From Phascolarctos cinereus (lineage: Eukaryota; Chordata; Mammalia; Diprotodontia; Phascolarctidae), in NCBI RefSeq assembly GCF_002099425.1, contig NW_018343964.1:10691001-10755000 (forward strand): a DNA stretch of 64,000 nucleotides, given 5' to 3'. A program made the translations under genes and the position numbers. Below the pieces are notes generated by a model. The model made no database searches. It was not told where the DNA came from and saw only the letters and a list, made by a program, of their open reading frames with translations. The first letter of the stretch is position 1, and every line of letters starts with the position of its first letter. This document shows positions 11,528 through 21,702 of this stretch, one piece after another.

Positions 11528-11728
11528 GAGGTTCTTAACCTTTTTTTGAGTCCTAGATTCCTATGACCACCTGGTGAAACTTCTAGACCACTTCTCAGGA
11601 TAATTTTTTTAGATTATTGAAGGAAATATCAGTTAAATGTTAGGAGAAAATTAAGATGTCATTCTTTCCCCATTTGAATTCATGGATCCCCTGAAATTCA
11701 TCCATGGACCACAGGTTAAGAATCTCTG
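11528..11728. mobile_element. MITE family 1, copy A
   Basis: About 200 bp with inverted ends: gaggttcttaacc at the left, the complement of ggttaagaatctctg at the right. Internal text 'aattcatggatcccctgaaa' and tccatggacc is family-typical. Short, non-coding, hAT-like in end style. It has no open frame for a transposase and must have moved in trans. Confidence 0.7.
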
Positions 11729-12290
<562 letters not shown>

Positions 12291-12672
12291 GGGATTCTAA
12301 GAGGCAGAGGTGAGGAGGGAGTGTATTCCAGGCACATGGGACGACCCCACAAAGACATGGAGATAGGAAGAGGACTGTCCCATCTGAGGAGCAGTAAGAG
12401 CTAGGTTAGCTGGATAATAGAGTTCATTAAAGGAAATAATAAGTGTAGGATTGCAGCCTGGTCATGAAGGGCTTTAAATGCCAGAAAAGTTTGTATTTGA
12501 TTCTAAAGGCAATAGGGAGGCCCAGGAGTTTATCGATCAGGGCTGTGTTGTGGCCAGCCCTGTACTTTGGGAGAATCAGCAGCTCTGTGGAGGATGGTTT
12601 GGAAGAGATGTGAGTCAGGGAGACCGGGTGGGAGGCTATTGCTGTGGTTCAGGAAACTGCTATTGAGAGAAC
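12291..12672 (-). mobile_element. LINE L2 fragment, antisense
   Basis: 'gtcatgaagggctttaaatg', tttgtatttgattctaaagg, caatagggagg and the later ggaggctattgctgtgg give the L2 3' UTR and ORF2 end in reverse. Confidence 0.8.
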
Positions 12673-12777
12673 CTTTTCTAAACCTTTAAACCTTTAATAC
12701 CTATAGGTACATGGACTATTATTTTAATGATGGTAATTTCCATAGCCACAGCACTAGTACACACACACACACACACA

Positions 12778-12918
12778 CAAAAGCAAGGCAGTTGGGGTTA
12801 AGTGATTTGCCCAGGGTCACACAGCTAGTAAGTATCATGCATCTGAGGTCGGATTTGAACTCGGGTCCTCCTGACTCCAGGGCTGATGCTGTATTCACTG
12901 CACTACCTAGCTGCCCCC
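12778..12918 (-). mobile_element. tRNA-headed marsupial SINE, antisense
   Basis: 'gttggggttaagtgatttgc', 'cagggtcacacagctagtaa', 'cgggtcctcctgactccagg' and the end 'cactacctagctgccccctc'. An (AC)n run of about 20 bases abuts it at 12761-12779. Confidence 0.88.
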
Positions 12919-14319
12919 TCTAAAATTCTTTATGAAATGAGGCCTCTAGAATTTGTGAGGTTTTCTACCATGACTTATATTTTGCTGATGTTGTTTTGAG
13001 GAAGCCTCATTGCTTGAGACGCAGGCTATAAGCAGGAAGCACTTTGTTCCTTTTCCTAATTTGGAAAATTAGGAAAATGTTATCCTCCTTCCCCACTTTT
13101 GAATGTGTGTAGACTGTCCAGAAGCCTTCTCTCACCATTCTCTCTTATCTTTTCCTCTTTCTTGGTTTCCTTCCTCTTCCTTTACTTCCTATTTTCCTTT
13201 TCATTCAAGGTTTCTTCCTCAAATTCCTTCCATCCCTTCTCCTATTCCCCTTCCTCCTTAACAAAAGTGGCAGATGACCCAGTGGGAATGGTCCAAAATG
13301 GCGAGAGAGATGAGTAAAATAAAGTTTGAGGAAAGAACCTGCCTCAAACCAGCCAGAAGCCATGCACTCATCCTTGGACATTTCAGCCTGGGGGCCCATA
13401 GCCTTAGAAGTAGCTTTGGGTAAACAGTAGAGTGCCCAGAGCTGGGAGGACTCTCCATGTCTCCCCTCCTCTAGCTATGGCTGTTGGACAGGCATCCCCC
13501 TCTTCATTTTTCTGGGTCTAAATGACTCTTAAGCTTTGAGATACTCAAACACACATTCCTTTTGTTAAATACTATTTGAGTGTATGCCTGCCTGGGAATG
13601 CTTTTCTTTGGGACATTCTTTTTCTCTCTTGAAAACAAGACTTGCCCTAGCCACGATACCTTTACACATGATACCTTTATCACAGAGTTCACCTTTACAA
13701 AGGTGCCCAAGTCTTCATTTGCGGGTTACTCAGAGGACCTCCTGTCTCCTTCAGAGAGGTTGGCAGACTAACTAGACTTACAGAATTTCTTTTCCAAAGG
13801 GGTTTCTCAGTTGCAAGAGAGGCCTCACTTTGTTACCAGGGCTCAGAATGAAGTTTTTAAAAACAATCCACTGTATTCAACTGCTGGCAAGAAGTGTCAG
13901 GTTACTCACCCTGGGGACCAGCCTCTTTTTATCCTGGGTACGGGAGGTGAAAACTTGACTGTGTCACCCTGCCAAAGGAATCCCAGGGCTGGGCCAGACA
14001 CCCAGCTTACAGGGATGGGAGCCTCCAGTCCTCTCTCTCCTGGTTCCCACCCCTTTTGCATTTGTGCCAGGCCTGGTAGAGTCTCTGTAGCTGGTGTGGA
14101 AAAGAGGAAGAGAGGTGCCCTTATTTAAAAAAAAAACACTTTGTATAGCTATGGCTTTTTTCTCCAAGGAGGTCATTCTGTAAGTAAGTGTGATATTTTT
14201 TTTTGTCTTCCTAACTTCTCTCTTCAAGGGTAGCCCTGGGGGACATCTACCGATTTCTATTTGAATTCAGGGAGTGGTGCTATATTTTTTGCTCTGATAG
14301 AAGCTGCAGCAGAATGATA
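12919..14319. other. Unique block, no defendable exon
   Basis: Pyrimidine-rich at 13130-13260. Overlapping frames at 13580-13775 and 13811-14128 have no product I recognise. Contains one half of a dispersed 47-bp repeat (13721-13767). Confidence 0.45.
13721..13767 (+). repeat. Dispersed 47-bp direct repeat, copy 1
   Basis: Starts gcgggttactcagagg and ends gaggttggcaga. It matches 16323-16369 at 44 of 47 positions. The flanks do not match, and I cannot place it in a known family. Confidence 0.8.
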
Positions 14320-14842
14320 CTGGTGATAGCGAGGTGGAATTTTGAATTAGAGGATCTGGGTTACAATTTTAACTCCTCTGCTTAATATTTTGTGATGGTA
14401 GGCAAGTCAAGCAGCCTCGTTGAGCCTTAGCGAGGGGGCCAGCTGACATAATATCTAGCTCTAAATTTAGGTTGGTAGAGAGGAAGGGGTGTTGATTTTG
14501 GTCAATCCATGTTCAAATCCTGGCTCTGCCATTTAATATCTATATGACCTTGGGCGAGTTTTTTTAACCTTTTTGTACCTCAGTTTCCTCATCTGTAAAA
14601 TGGGGGTGGACGTGAGAATTGAATTGAAAGACCTTTAAGGTCCTGTTATCTTAAGAGGGGTGCAGTGAAGAGTGCATGGATTTTGGAATTAGGAAAGACC
14701 TGAGTTTGAGGCCTGAACCTCAGTTTCCTAATTTGTGAAATGAGAATAGCAATACTTGCGTTTCCTACCTCACAGTGTTGTGGTTGTAGAGAAGGTCCTT
14801 TGCAGACCTCAAAATGCTTTCTAAATGTGAGATATTGTTAAT
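14320..14842 (+). mobile_element. Three SINEs in a row
   Basis: Three MIR-type marsupial SINEs in the same orientation lie at about 14320-14465, 14470-14650 and 14652-14842. Landmarks are 'gaattagaggatctgggtta', 'tcagtttcctcatctgtaaa' (second) and 'cctcagtttcctaatttgtg' with 'cacagtgttgtggttgtaga' (third). Confidence 0.75.
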
Positions 14843-14874
14843 TGATATGAAGCAACTTGTTTAAGACTGTAGGA

Positions 14875-15195
14875 CAGGGGTTCTTAATCTTGGATGTGTG
14901 AACTTTTGAAAAAACATTTCCGAGGCAACTAGGTGGCGCAGTGCATAGAAAGTTCGAATGTGACATCAGACGCTTACTAGCTGTGTGACTCTGGGCAAGT
15001 CACTTAACTCCAGTTGCCTCCCAAAACAAACAAACAACAACAACACCACAAGAGTTTGATGATGTATTTCAGTATAATTGGTTTTCTTGGTAATCCTATG
15101 CATCTTATATTTGAAAACTTTATTCTGGAAAGAGGCCCATAGGCTTTTACCAGGATTCCAAAGGAGCCCATGACACACAAAAAGGTTACGATTAC
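14875..15195. mobile_element. MITE family 1, copy B, split by a SINE
   Basis: Left end caggggttcttaatcttgg, right part 'cccatgacacacaaaaaggt'. Internal 'cagtataattggttttcttg' is family-typical. Bases 14922-15052 are a later SINE. Confidence 0.72.
14922..15052 (+). mobile_element. tRNA-headed SINE nested in MITE B
   Basis: Starts gaggcaactaggtggcgcag (A-box area), then 'tagctgtgtgactctgggca', ending in an A-rich (caaa)n/(caa)n tail. The middle is shortened. Confidence 0.85.
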
Positions 15196-15653
15196 CTTCT
15201 TCTGGGGCAAACTTTTAGGGGAGATAAAACTGGCATTCAGGTGGCTAATACCTGTTTCCTGCTCTTTGGTGCCGTCTCTGAACACGGAGATGGGACAATG
15301 GCTCCTTAGTCTTTTTTTCAGTTTTGGCCTTTCGTTTGAGTTTATTGATTGGAGATGACAGGGGAAGCCCAAGATGGCCAAGATGGTCATGTTTGGCTGA
15401 AGAGAAACCACCAGACAATGCTGAATAATGCACATGACTGTGAGTCCAGGTGACTGGCTGACTAACTGGCTTGTACAGAGCTGAAGGTCATAGTCATGGT
15501 GACTGTCTATTTCTTCAAGGATACTAGCTGGATCACAAAAAAAAAAGAGTTAAATAATGGTTTATTCAATCAGAAGATACTTTTTGAGAGTTCAGACAAG
15601 AACCGTGGGATCCTTTATTTTGTTTATCCCTTAATTCAGGGGCATTTACTTAA
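15196..15653. other. Unique, no gene seen
   Basis: No recognised exon. Bases about 15640-15660 begin an L2-like ggcatttacttaatacctac that runs into the inverted repeat. Confidence 0.5.
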
Positions 15654-15800
15654 TACCTACTTTGGGCAGAGGTCTGAGTCAGGCATTGAGGCTCAAGTGA
15701 GGCTGTGCACCCATGATTCAGGCTGGAGTGTGTATGAGCCTGAGTGTACAGCCTCACCTGAGCCTCAATGCCTGACTCAGACCTCTGCCCAAAGTAGGTA
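15654..15800. repeat. Near-perfect 53-bp inverted repeat
   Basis: Left arm 15654-15706 (starts tacctactttgggcagag) and right arm 15748-15800 (ends aaagtaggta) are reverse complements with one mismatch, around a 41-base spacer. The mismatch is A against C in a plus-strand transcript but a G-U pair in a minus-strand one, so an antisense RNA could pair along all 53 bp. Such identity stands out among the heavily diverged repeats nearby. Confidence 0.95.
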
Positions 15801-16157
15801 CTGACAACATTGAGGATGTTCCTGTGAAGATGCTTTTACTGGAAAGATGAGCACAGGCCCCACTTGAGTGATAAATCACCGGGACTCTAATGGCCCTTTT
15901 TCAATTACCAAACAATGCCTCAGATTTGTACTTGGCCATGAAATTTGACTGGGGAGGTTGGGCTCTTCCTGCCTTTTCTTTTCTTTTCCTTCCTTGGGAG
16001 TAAAAGAAGCAGCCACACTATGATTACCCTAATGTAAATCAAAATGAGATTCAATGACATTGGGACTCTGATTCAAAGTCATGAGGATGGATCCACTTTT
16101 GTAATCCCGGTCCCAAAGTCCTTCTGAGAGAGAAGATGGAAGAGGTCAACCCTGCTT
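15801..16157. other. Unique, no gene seen
   Basis: No repeat family or exon recognised. A pyrimidine tract lies near 15970-15996. Confidence 0.5.
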
Positions 16158-16246
16158 CATTATATATAATTGGCTTCCTTTGTAAATCCTATGTATTTTA
16201 TACTTATGAACATTATTCTGAAAAGTGGTCCATAGGCATTGCTTCA
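16158..16246. mobile_element. MITE family 1, copy C (partial)
   Basis: 'attggcttcctttgtaaatc', 'ttattctgaaaagtggtcca' and taggcattgcttca match the right half of the family. Both ends are missing. Confidence 0.65.
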
Positions 16247-16634
16247 GCGGAAGGATCATGAAACACTCTTCCCTTCTCTTGGTACAGGATCCTGGGTGTG
16301 GAATAGGGTTCATGTCATTAATGCGGGTTATTCAGAGGATCTCCTGTCTCCTTCAGAGAGGATGGCAGAATCCTGACTTCCTCAGGGAGGAAAGCTATAG
16401 CTATACAGCCAGACAGAGTCGCTTTGTGGGCTGGTTTTGCTTACCTGTTTTCCTTTGTTTTAAGGGTGTGTTCTGGGTCTGGACAATATTATTAAGAAAT
16501 TGATTTAGTGTGAAAATTAAAAAGCATCAACAGAATTTTTTTAAAGTCATCTGAATGCAAGAAAATAAAATTATGGCATAAAGCCTTTGATGATACAATT
16601 CTGGTAGTTCAGTTCAATTTGATTCCATTCAACA
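16247..16634. other. Unique, holds the second 47-bp repeat
   Basis: No known family apart from the repeat at 16323-16369. An open frame at 16225-16503 has no product I recognise. Confidence 0.45.
16323..16369 (+). repeat. Dispersed 47-bp direct repeat, copy 2
   Basis: Partner of 13721-13767, with three differences (two C/T, one T/A). Both copies read QR-SCLLQRGWQ in one frame, but neither frame has splice or coding context. Confidence 0.8.
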
Positions 16635-16885
16635 ACAGTAATTGCTAACATTTGTATAGTGCTTATGATGTGATAGGCACTGTGCTAAGGACTTTATAAC
16701 CATTATCTCCTTTGATTTTCACAATCCTGGGAGGGAGGTGCTATTATCATCCCTATTTTACATAGGAAGAAATGAAGACAAATGGGTTAAGTGAGTTGCC
16801 CAGGGTAACACAGCTAATAACTAAGGCTACATTTTATCTCTGGTCTTCCTGACTCCAGGCCAGGCATTCTATCTCCTGAGCCACC
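16635..16885 (+). mobile_element. MIR SINE
   Basis: 'agtaattgctaacatttgta', 'gataggcactgtgctaagga', 'tcctgggagggaggtgctat' and the end ttctatctcctgagccacc. Confidence 0.85.
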
Positions 16886-16892
16886 TGTATGT

Positions 16893-17450
16893 CCTATTAA
16901 ATAAATGCCTTCTATATGTTAAGCCCTGGAGATATAAAAATGAGAGAGAGAGAGAGAGAATGAGAACAAGTGTTGCCTTCAAGGAGCTTACTTTCTACAG
17001 TATGTAAGCAGCTGTTAAAAATATACACAAATAAATACAAAGTAATTAATTTGTGCAGGTACTAACAACTGGGGGGAATCAGGAGGGGCTTCTTTTAGGA
17101 GGAGTACTTAAACTGAGCCTTGGTGAGAGCTAGAGGTTGGATTTAAAGAGGCCGAGGTGGAGGTGGAAGAGAATTCCAGGCATAAAGGGGGTGGGGGAGT
17201 GGGGAGACAGCTTATGCAATGGGCTTGGGGGTGGGAGATGGAATGTCATATATGAGGAATGCCTGGAGTAGGTCGGTTTGGCTAGGATGTGGACTAGGAG
17301 AGGAGAGCAACGTGTAATCAGCTTGGAAAGAGAAGCTAGAATCAGATTTTGAAGGAATTTGGATTCTGTCCTAGGGGTCTGTAGAGAGCACCTGAAACTT
17401 CTTGAGCCAAAGAATGACATGCCAATGATACATACTTTGGGTGTGTAAAC
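16893..17450 (-). mobile_element. LINE L2 fragment, antisense
   Basis: 'ccttcaaggagcttactttc', agcctggtgag-like text, 'gaagagaattccaggcataa', 'gaatttggattctgtcctag' and 'gagccaaagaatgacatgcc' trace the L2 3' UTR in reverse. A short (GA)n lies at about 16941-16959. Confidence 0.82.
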
Positions 17451-18314
17451 TGGTAGCTCTGAGGGTTTCTGGTGGTGAGCATTGGGCCTAATTTAGTTCC
17501 AAGCTGATATTTACATCAAGTAATTCAGCTAAACATTGAGTCATATAAGAGAACCTGGCACAGAAGGGCTTTGCTGGTTCCCTTCTGTTAATACATAAGC
17601 AGAGCTTCCAGTCCGTAGAGAGATGACGCCTTAGCTGATTTATATGCAGTTTTCCTCGTTTTTTCTTTTTCTTTTTGGAGTTTAACTCTGTTATATTTGG
17701 GCTACACCTTCAGCTTTCTAGCTTTCTGTCTGTGCCCTTTGCAGAGGAGTGAGTGATATATTCCCGAGGACAGCTTCTGGCTAGATGAAATGGGAGCCTT
17801 AGTGCCTGGTCGTATGTACTTGAAAAGTCGCTTTCATGGGGGCAGCCAGCAGAACAATAACTCTTTTATGGCCCATAACCTGGAGATATACACAGCACAG
17901 TCATTAGTTTAGTCAAGTAATATAGAACTGTCTCTGGGATACTGTTTACATTGTGGTATTATGCTCTACATTAAAAATTAGCCTTTTCCCTCTGGAGACT
18001 TCTCTCCTATTACTTCACTTCGGGCTTCTGATTATACCATAATGACATGTAAAGACCTGCATGTTTTGTTTTATTGTGGGGCAATTCTGTTGTCCTTTTC
18101 TTCCCCAAAGCCAGTCTAGCTTGCTCTCCCTACGTTCAATCCTGGGCTCATTTCATTGTCTGTTTGTAACATCTGTCCAATATAGGTTCATAGATAGACC
18201 AATTCTATAGTTTGTTCATGCAACATAGACAATGGACATTTTTCATCCACTTGGGTTTTCTTGTGTCTATAGGAAGAGCCAAAAGCTCTTCATTGCTCTT
18301 TTTTTGGGGGGAGG
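17451..18314. other. Repeat-poor island
   Basis: About 860 bp without recognised repeats. AT-rich, with motifs such as aattcagctaaac, 'gctgatttatatgcag' and attaccataatgac-like text. No open frame of note. A plausible conserved noncoding element, unproven. Confidence 0.4.
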
Positions 18315-18460
18315 GGGGCAAGGCAATTTGGGTTAAGTGACTTGCCCATGGTCACATAGCTAGTAAGTGTCAAGTGTCTGAGACTAGATTTGAATTCAGG
18401 TCCTCCTGACTCTAGGGCCAGTGCTCTATCCACTGTGCCATCTAGCTACCTGCCCCCCAG
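18315..18460 (-). mobile_element. tRNA-headed marsupial SINE, antisense
   Basis: 'ggcaatttgggttaagtgac', 'catggtcacatagctagtaa', 'caggtcctcctgactctagg' and the end 'gtgccatctagctacctgcc'. Confidence 0.88.
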
Positions 18461-18531
18461 CTCTATAATTCTCTGAGATCAGTATTTATTTCATTTTTTT
18501 GTCTGTTTCTTTAGCGGGGTAATTTACAAAG

Positions 18532-18957
18532 AATCTGGTTCACCTGACATTTGGGAATGTTGCAGGTGCAATTGGCTCCTCTGATTTATATTAAGTGAGG
18601 TATAGAATAGGAAACCATGTTCACCAATGGCATCTGCCACTGCCATGGAGGATGTTGGGTAGAGTCCAAATGCAAGCTGGATTTCCTCTTTGGGAAGATC
18701 TGTAGTAGTCTGGGACTTGATACAATAATCACAAAGTCATCTACAAACAGGAGAACCTGGAGTATGACAACATCTGGTTCCTGTGTATTGAGCCCTGGAA
18801 TATCGCAGATCTCCCTAAAAAGGTAATCCATCTTGCATTTGGACTCTACCCGACATCCTCCATGACAGTGAGCATGGCCCCCTGTTTGTCTCATTTGATA
18901 TAAATCAGAGGAGGGATTGCTACCTGCAACTCTCCTGAGTGGCAGCTGAACCAGATG
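18532..18957. repeat. Long imperfect fold-back sequence
   Basis: About 425 bp forming one long hairpin centred near 18750. The left arm (aatctggttcac at 18532, gttgcaggtgcaatt at 18561, 'ggaggatgttgggtagag' near 18650, agatctg to 18702) is mirrored by the right arm (cagatctccc at 18806, 'ctacccgacatcctcc' near 18847, gaaccagatg to 18957). Many arm differences are transitions, consistent with old decay. The outer parts of both arms are MITE family 2 sequence. A 132-codon minus-strand frame spans it but looks accidental. Confidence 0.8.
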
Positions 18958-19109
18958 AAAATGCAATTGGGAAATATTTAACAAAATAAATTAAAATGCA
19001 GTAGAACATAGATGACGTTAATGTATGGTTTTCTAAGGCAGTGTGTAGCTGCAGGGATCCTTACCTATGGGCAGTGGCCCCTGTTTCTATTTGAGTTTGA
19101 CACTACTGA
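18928..19109 (+). mobile_element. MITE family 2, copy 1 (partial)
   Basis: 'aaccagatgaaaatgcaatt', 'gggaaatatttaacaaaata' and the right end gagtttgacactactga. Its left end is replaced by the fold-back sequence. Confidence 0.72.
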
Positions 19110-19639
19110 TATATTCAGAGACACAGAACAGAGTTATCTCTGTTTCTTACTTTGTTCCAGGGATCTTATATGATTTGGACATACGTGTAGGAAATACTCA
19201 TGTTGGAAGAGAGTCTTGAAGGCAATATTTTGCTCTCCTGAATCAAATACATTTTTGAAGTAAAAAGATAATGATAATAATAATAATAAATGTGGTTGGA
19301 TATTGCATTTGTGCAGGGCTTTAATTGATCTTAAGCTTCTGACTTCAACAAAGGCCCATCATTTTAGCATTAATATTCTTCAGGCGGTGCTGTAAGGCTA
19401 TGAGTCATGCAGTAACACCATTTCTGAAGAATTAAAGTTGAAGTTCACTTGGAGGGCAGTGGAGAGGTGCATGGTGGGTGGGAGTAGGCCATTACCTGTA
19501 AAGACAGGTACAGGAGAAATGGCATGAAGGAATGTCATCCAAGAGAACTGGAAAAAGAGATAGCCCAGTCATGGAGCAAGTGATGGCTAGTTCTCCCAGC
19601 ATCTGCAAAATTTCAAGAAGTCTAAAGGAAAGTATTGGG
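19110..19639. other. Unique, no gene seen
   Basis: Contains a short (ATA)n at about 19268-19289. No exon recognised. Confidence 0.5.
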
Positions 19640-19898
19640 ATGGTGATAAGCATTTACATAACACCTGCTATGTGCCAGGCACTGTGTTAAGAGCTTTTAC
19701 AAATATTAACTCATATGATCTCTCACAACAACCCTGCTGATATTATCCTCCATTTTACAGTTGAAGAAACTGAGGCGAATAGAGGTTAAATGACTTGCCC
19801 AAGGTCACACAGTTATTAAGTGACTGGAGGCTGGATCTGAACCAAAGTTTTTCTGACTGCAGGCCCAGTGCTCTATCCACTAGACCACCTAACTGTCT
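19640..19898 (+). mobile_element. MIR SINE
   Basis: 'tgtgccaggcactgtgttaa', 'cattttacagttgaagaaac', 'cttgcccaaggtcacacagt' and the end 'tctatccactagaccaccta'. Confidence 0.88.
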
Positions 19899-20040
19899 AT
19901 ATTCACACCCAAAGAATATCAATTCATCTATGTCATCCTGCAGGAAGATCCATAGTGACATTCCTGGAGACTCTGTCCTTGGTCCTGTCCTGTTAGACAT
20001 TGGTATCATGGTCTTGAGTGAAGACATAGGAAACATACTT

Positions 20041-20073
<33 letters not shown>

Positions 20074-20272
20074 GTGTGTATATATGTATGTATGTGTGTA
20101 TATATATGTATGTATGTATGTATGTGTGTATAGATGTATGTATGTGTGTATATATATGTATGTATGTGTGTATATATATGTATGTATGTGTGTATATATG
20201 TATGTATGTGTGTATATATGTATGTGTATGTATGTGTATGTGTGTATATATGTATGTGTATATATATTTGAA
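20041..20272. repeat. (TA)n-(TGTA)n microsatellite
   Basis: About 230 bp of tatatata, tgtatgta and tgtgtgta. It is the source of several false open frames (YICVCM or HTYIHT patterns). Confidence 0.97.
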
Positions 20273-20621
20273 GACACAATTAGGAAGGATAATCAGTAAT
20301 CTCGATGACAACATAAGGATTCAGAATTTCAATGGGCTTGAATGATGGACCAAAATCAGTAGGGTGAAATTTAGCTGGAATAGATGTAAAGTCCTCTGGT
20401 TAGGTTCAAAAAATAAACTGTACAAGTATAAGAGGAGGAGAGAAACCTGAATTAACAGCACAATATGTGTCAAAAAGATGTAGATGTTTTAGTTGAAGTA
20501 AATTTAATATGAGTCAAAGTAGTTGAGTGCCTATCAGTGGGAGTATAGAATACACACAGGATGACCACCTAGCCAGGGTGTTAGAGAGAATTCCTACACT
20601 GAGAAAGAGTTTGGAATAGAT

Positions 20622-20788
20622 CAGGGATTCTGAACCCAGGGTCCATACTGCCCTTCTCAGGATCTGCGAATAGATTTCAGGGGAACTATGAGTCTAGAGT
20701 TTTTAAAAAACATCATTCTAAGGAGTCCATCAACTTCACCAGACACTACCGGAAAGGCCCATGACACAAAAGTGGTTAAGAGCCCTTA
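20622..20788. mobile_element. MITE family 1, copy D
   Basis: Left cagggattctgaaccc, 'gaatagatttcaggggaact', 'gcccatgacacaaaagtgg' and right end ttaagagcccttag. It is inserted near the 3' end of the L3/CR1. Confidence 0.72.
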
Positions 20789-20793
20789 GACCA

Positions 20794-20831
20794 GTGTGCT
20801 TTTTGGCAGCACATATACTAAAATTAGAACC
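20794..20831 (+). pseudogene. U6 snRNA 5' fragment
   Basis: U6 is the spliceosomal snRNA transcribed by Pol III. These bases match roughly the first 35 nt of U6: a changed start (gtgtgcttttt for gtgctcgcttc), then ggcagcacatatactaaaat exactly as in U6, then tagaac for tggaac. The rest of U6, including ACAGAGA and the 3' stem, is absent, and there is no T-run terminator. It joins MITE D on the left and an L3/CR1 tail on the right. Confidence 0.75.
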
Positions 20832-20895
20832 ATTGGACTAGATAACCTCAAAGATTCCTTCTAACTCTTAGGGAGTATATGATTAGCTCATTTTA

Positions 20896-21411
20896 ATTAA
20901 ATACAGCATTATATGCCATATAGCTCTTTTAGGAATGTGTGATATATTGGGGGTGGGAGGAATTGAATAGAGTCAAAAAGATAATTCTAGAATATTTGCA
21001 GCTGCCAAAGGTAGGCAGAGGCAGCCTGGAGACATTCCCTAGGGTATCAAGCCCTAGAGCAGTTGCCCTCATGGCTGTGAACTGTGGTGAGAAGAAAGCC
21101 CACTGTGGTGGCCTCAGCCCACAGAATGTTGAAAGGGATCCTGTTGAGAATGAAAATCACAAGTGCTATTTTGTGAGGGAAATTGCTCGTTAGGAAGCTG
21201 GGAAAAGGGGAAAAAATCAACCCCCCAAATTCCTCTTTGCAAATTCATATTGTTTCCTATGGCCCTTTATAATCTTGGGGATACATTATATACTGTCTAT
21301 GATTGAATTGGATTCCTGAAGTGGTACTTCAGATGGCCTGTTATACTGTATTTAGATTTACCACATTGAAGGAGTGCTTCAAGGTCATAAAAATTCTACA
21401 TTTATTTAAAT
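20896..21411. other. Unique, no gene seen
   Basis: An 84-codon frame at 20939-21193 has no recognisable product. Otherwise featureless. Confidence 0.45.
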
Positions 21412-21473
21412 TAAAAATATATGTATAAATGTATATACAAATATACATATATAAATATATATACATATACATG

Positions 21474-21701
21474 TTGCTGTTCAGTTGTGTCCTACTCTTT
21501 ATGACCCATTTGGGGTTTTCTTAGCAGAGATACTAGAGTGGTTTGACATTTCCTTCTCCAGCTTATTTTACAGATGAGGAAACTGAGGCAAACAGGGTTA
21601 AGTGACCTGTCCAGAGTCACAGAGCTAGTAAGTATCTGAAGCCAGATTTGAACTCAGGTCTGCCTGACTTCTGGCCAGGTGTCTGTTCACCTGGCTGCCC
21701 C
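21474..21701 (+). mobile_element. Marsupial SINE of tgttgttcag type
   Basis: ttgctgttcagttgtgtcc, 'acccatttggggttttctta', 'tttccttctccagcttattt' and a MIR/CORE body ('cagatgaggaaactgaggca') to ctggctgcccc. It is flanked by catatacatg at 21464-21473 and 21702-21711, an exact 10-bp target duplication, although the AT-rich site weakens that a little. Confidence 0.88.
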
Positions 21702-21702
21702 C

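Larger units (their letters stand above)
19905..20895 (+). mobile_element. L3/CR1 LINE fragment with insertions
   Basis: The frame at 19970-20030 reads DSVLGPVLLDIGI, the RT box. After a large microsatellite, 'gaatgatggaccaaaatcag', 'gatgtaaagtcctctggtta' and 'gatgaccacctagccagggt' follow. The 3' tail ttggactagataacctcaaag resumes at 20833 after an insertion (20622-20832). Confidence 0.75.

Noticed and set aside
18586-18984. 132-codon minus-strand frame containing LLFVDDFVII, like a reverse-transcriptase YxDD box
   Set aside because: It spans a palindrome, shows no other RT motif, and the eight-residue match is easily chance.
19993-20345. Overlapping frames rich in Y, I, H, T or V, C
   Set aside because: Products of the TATA/TGTA microsatellite.
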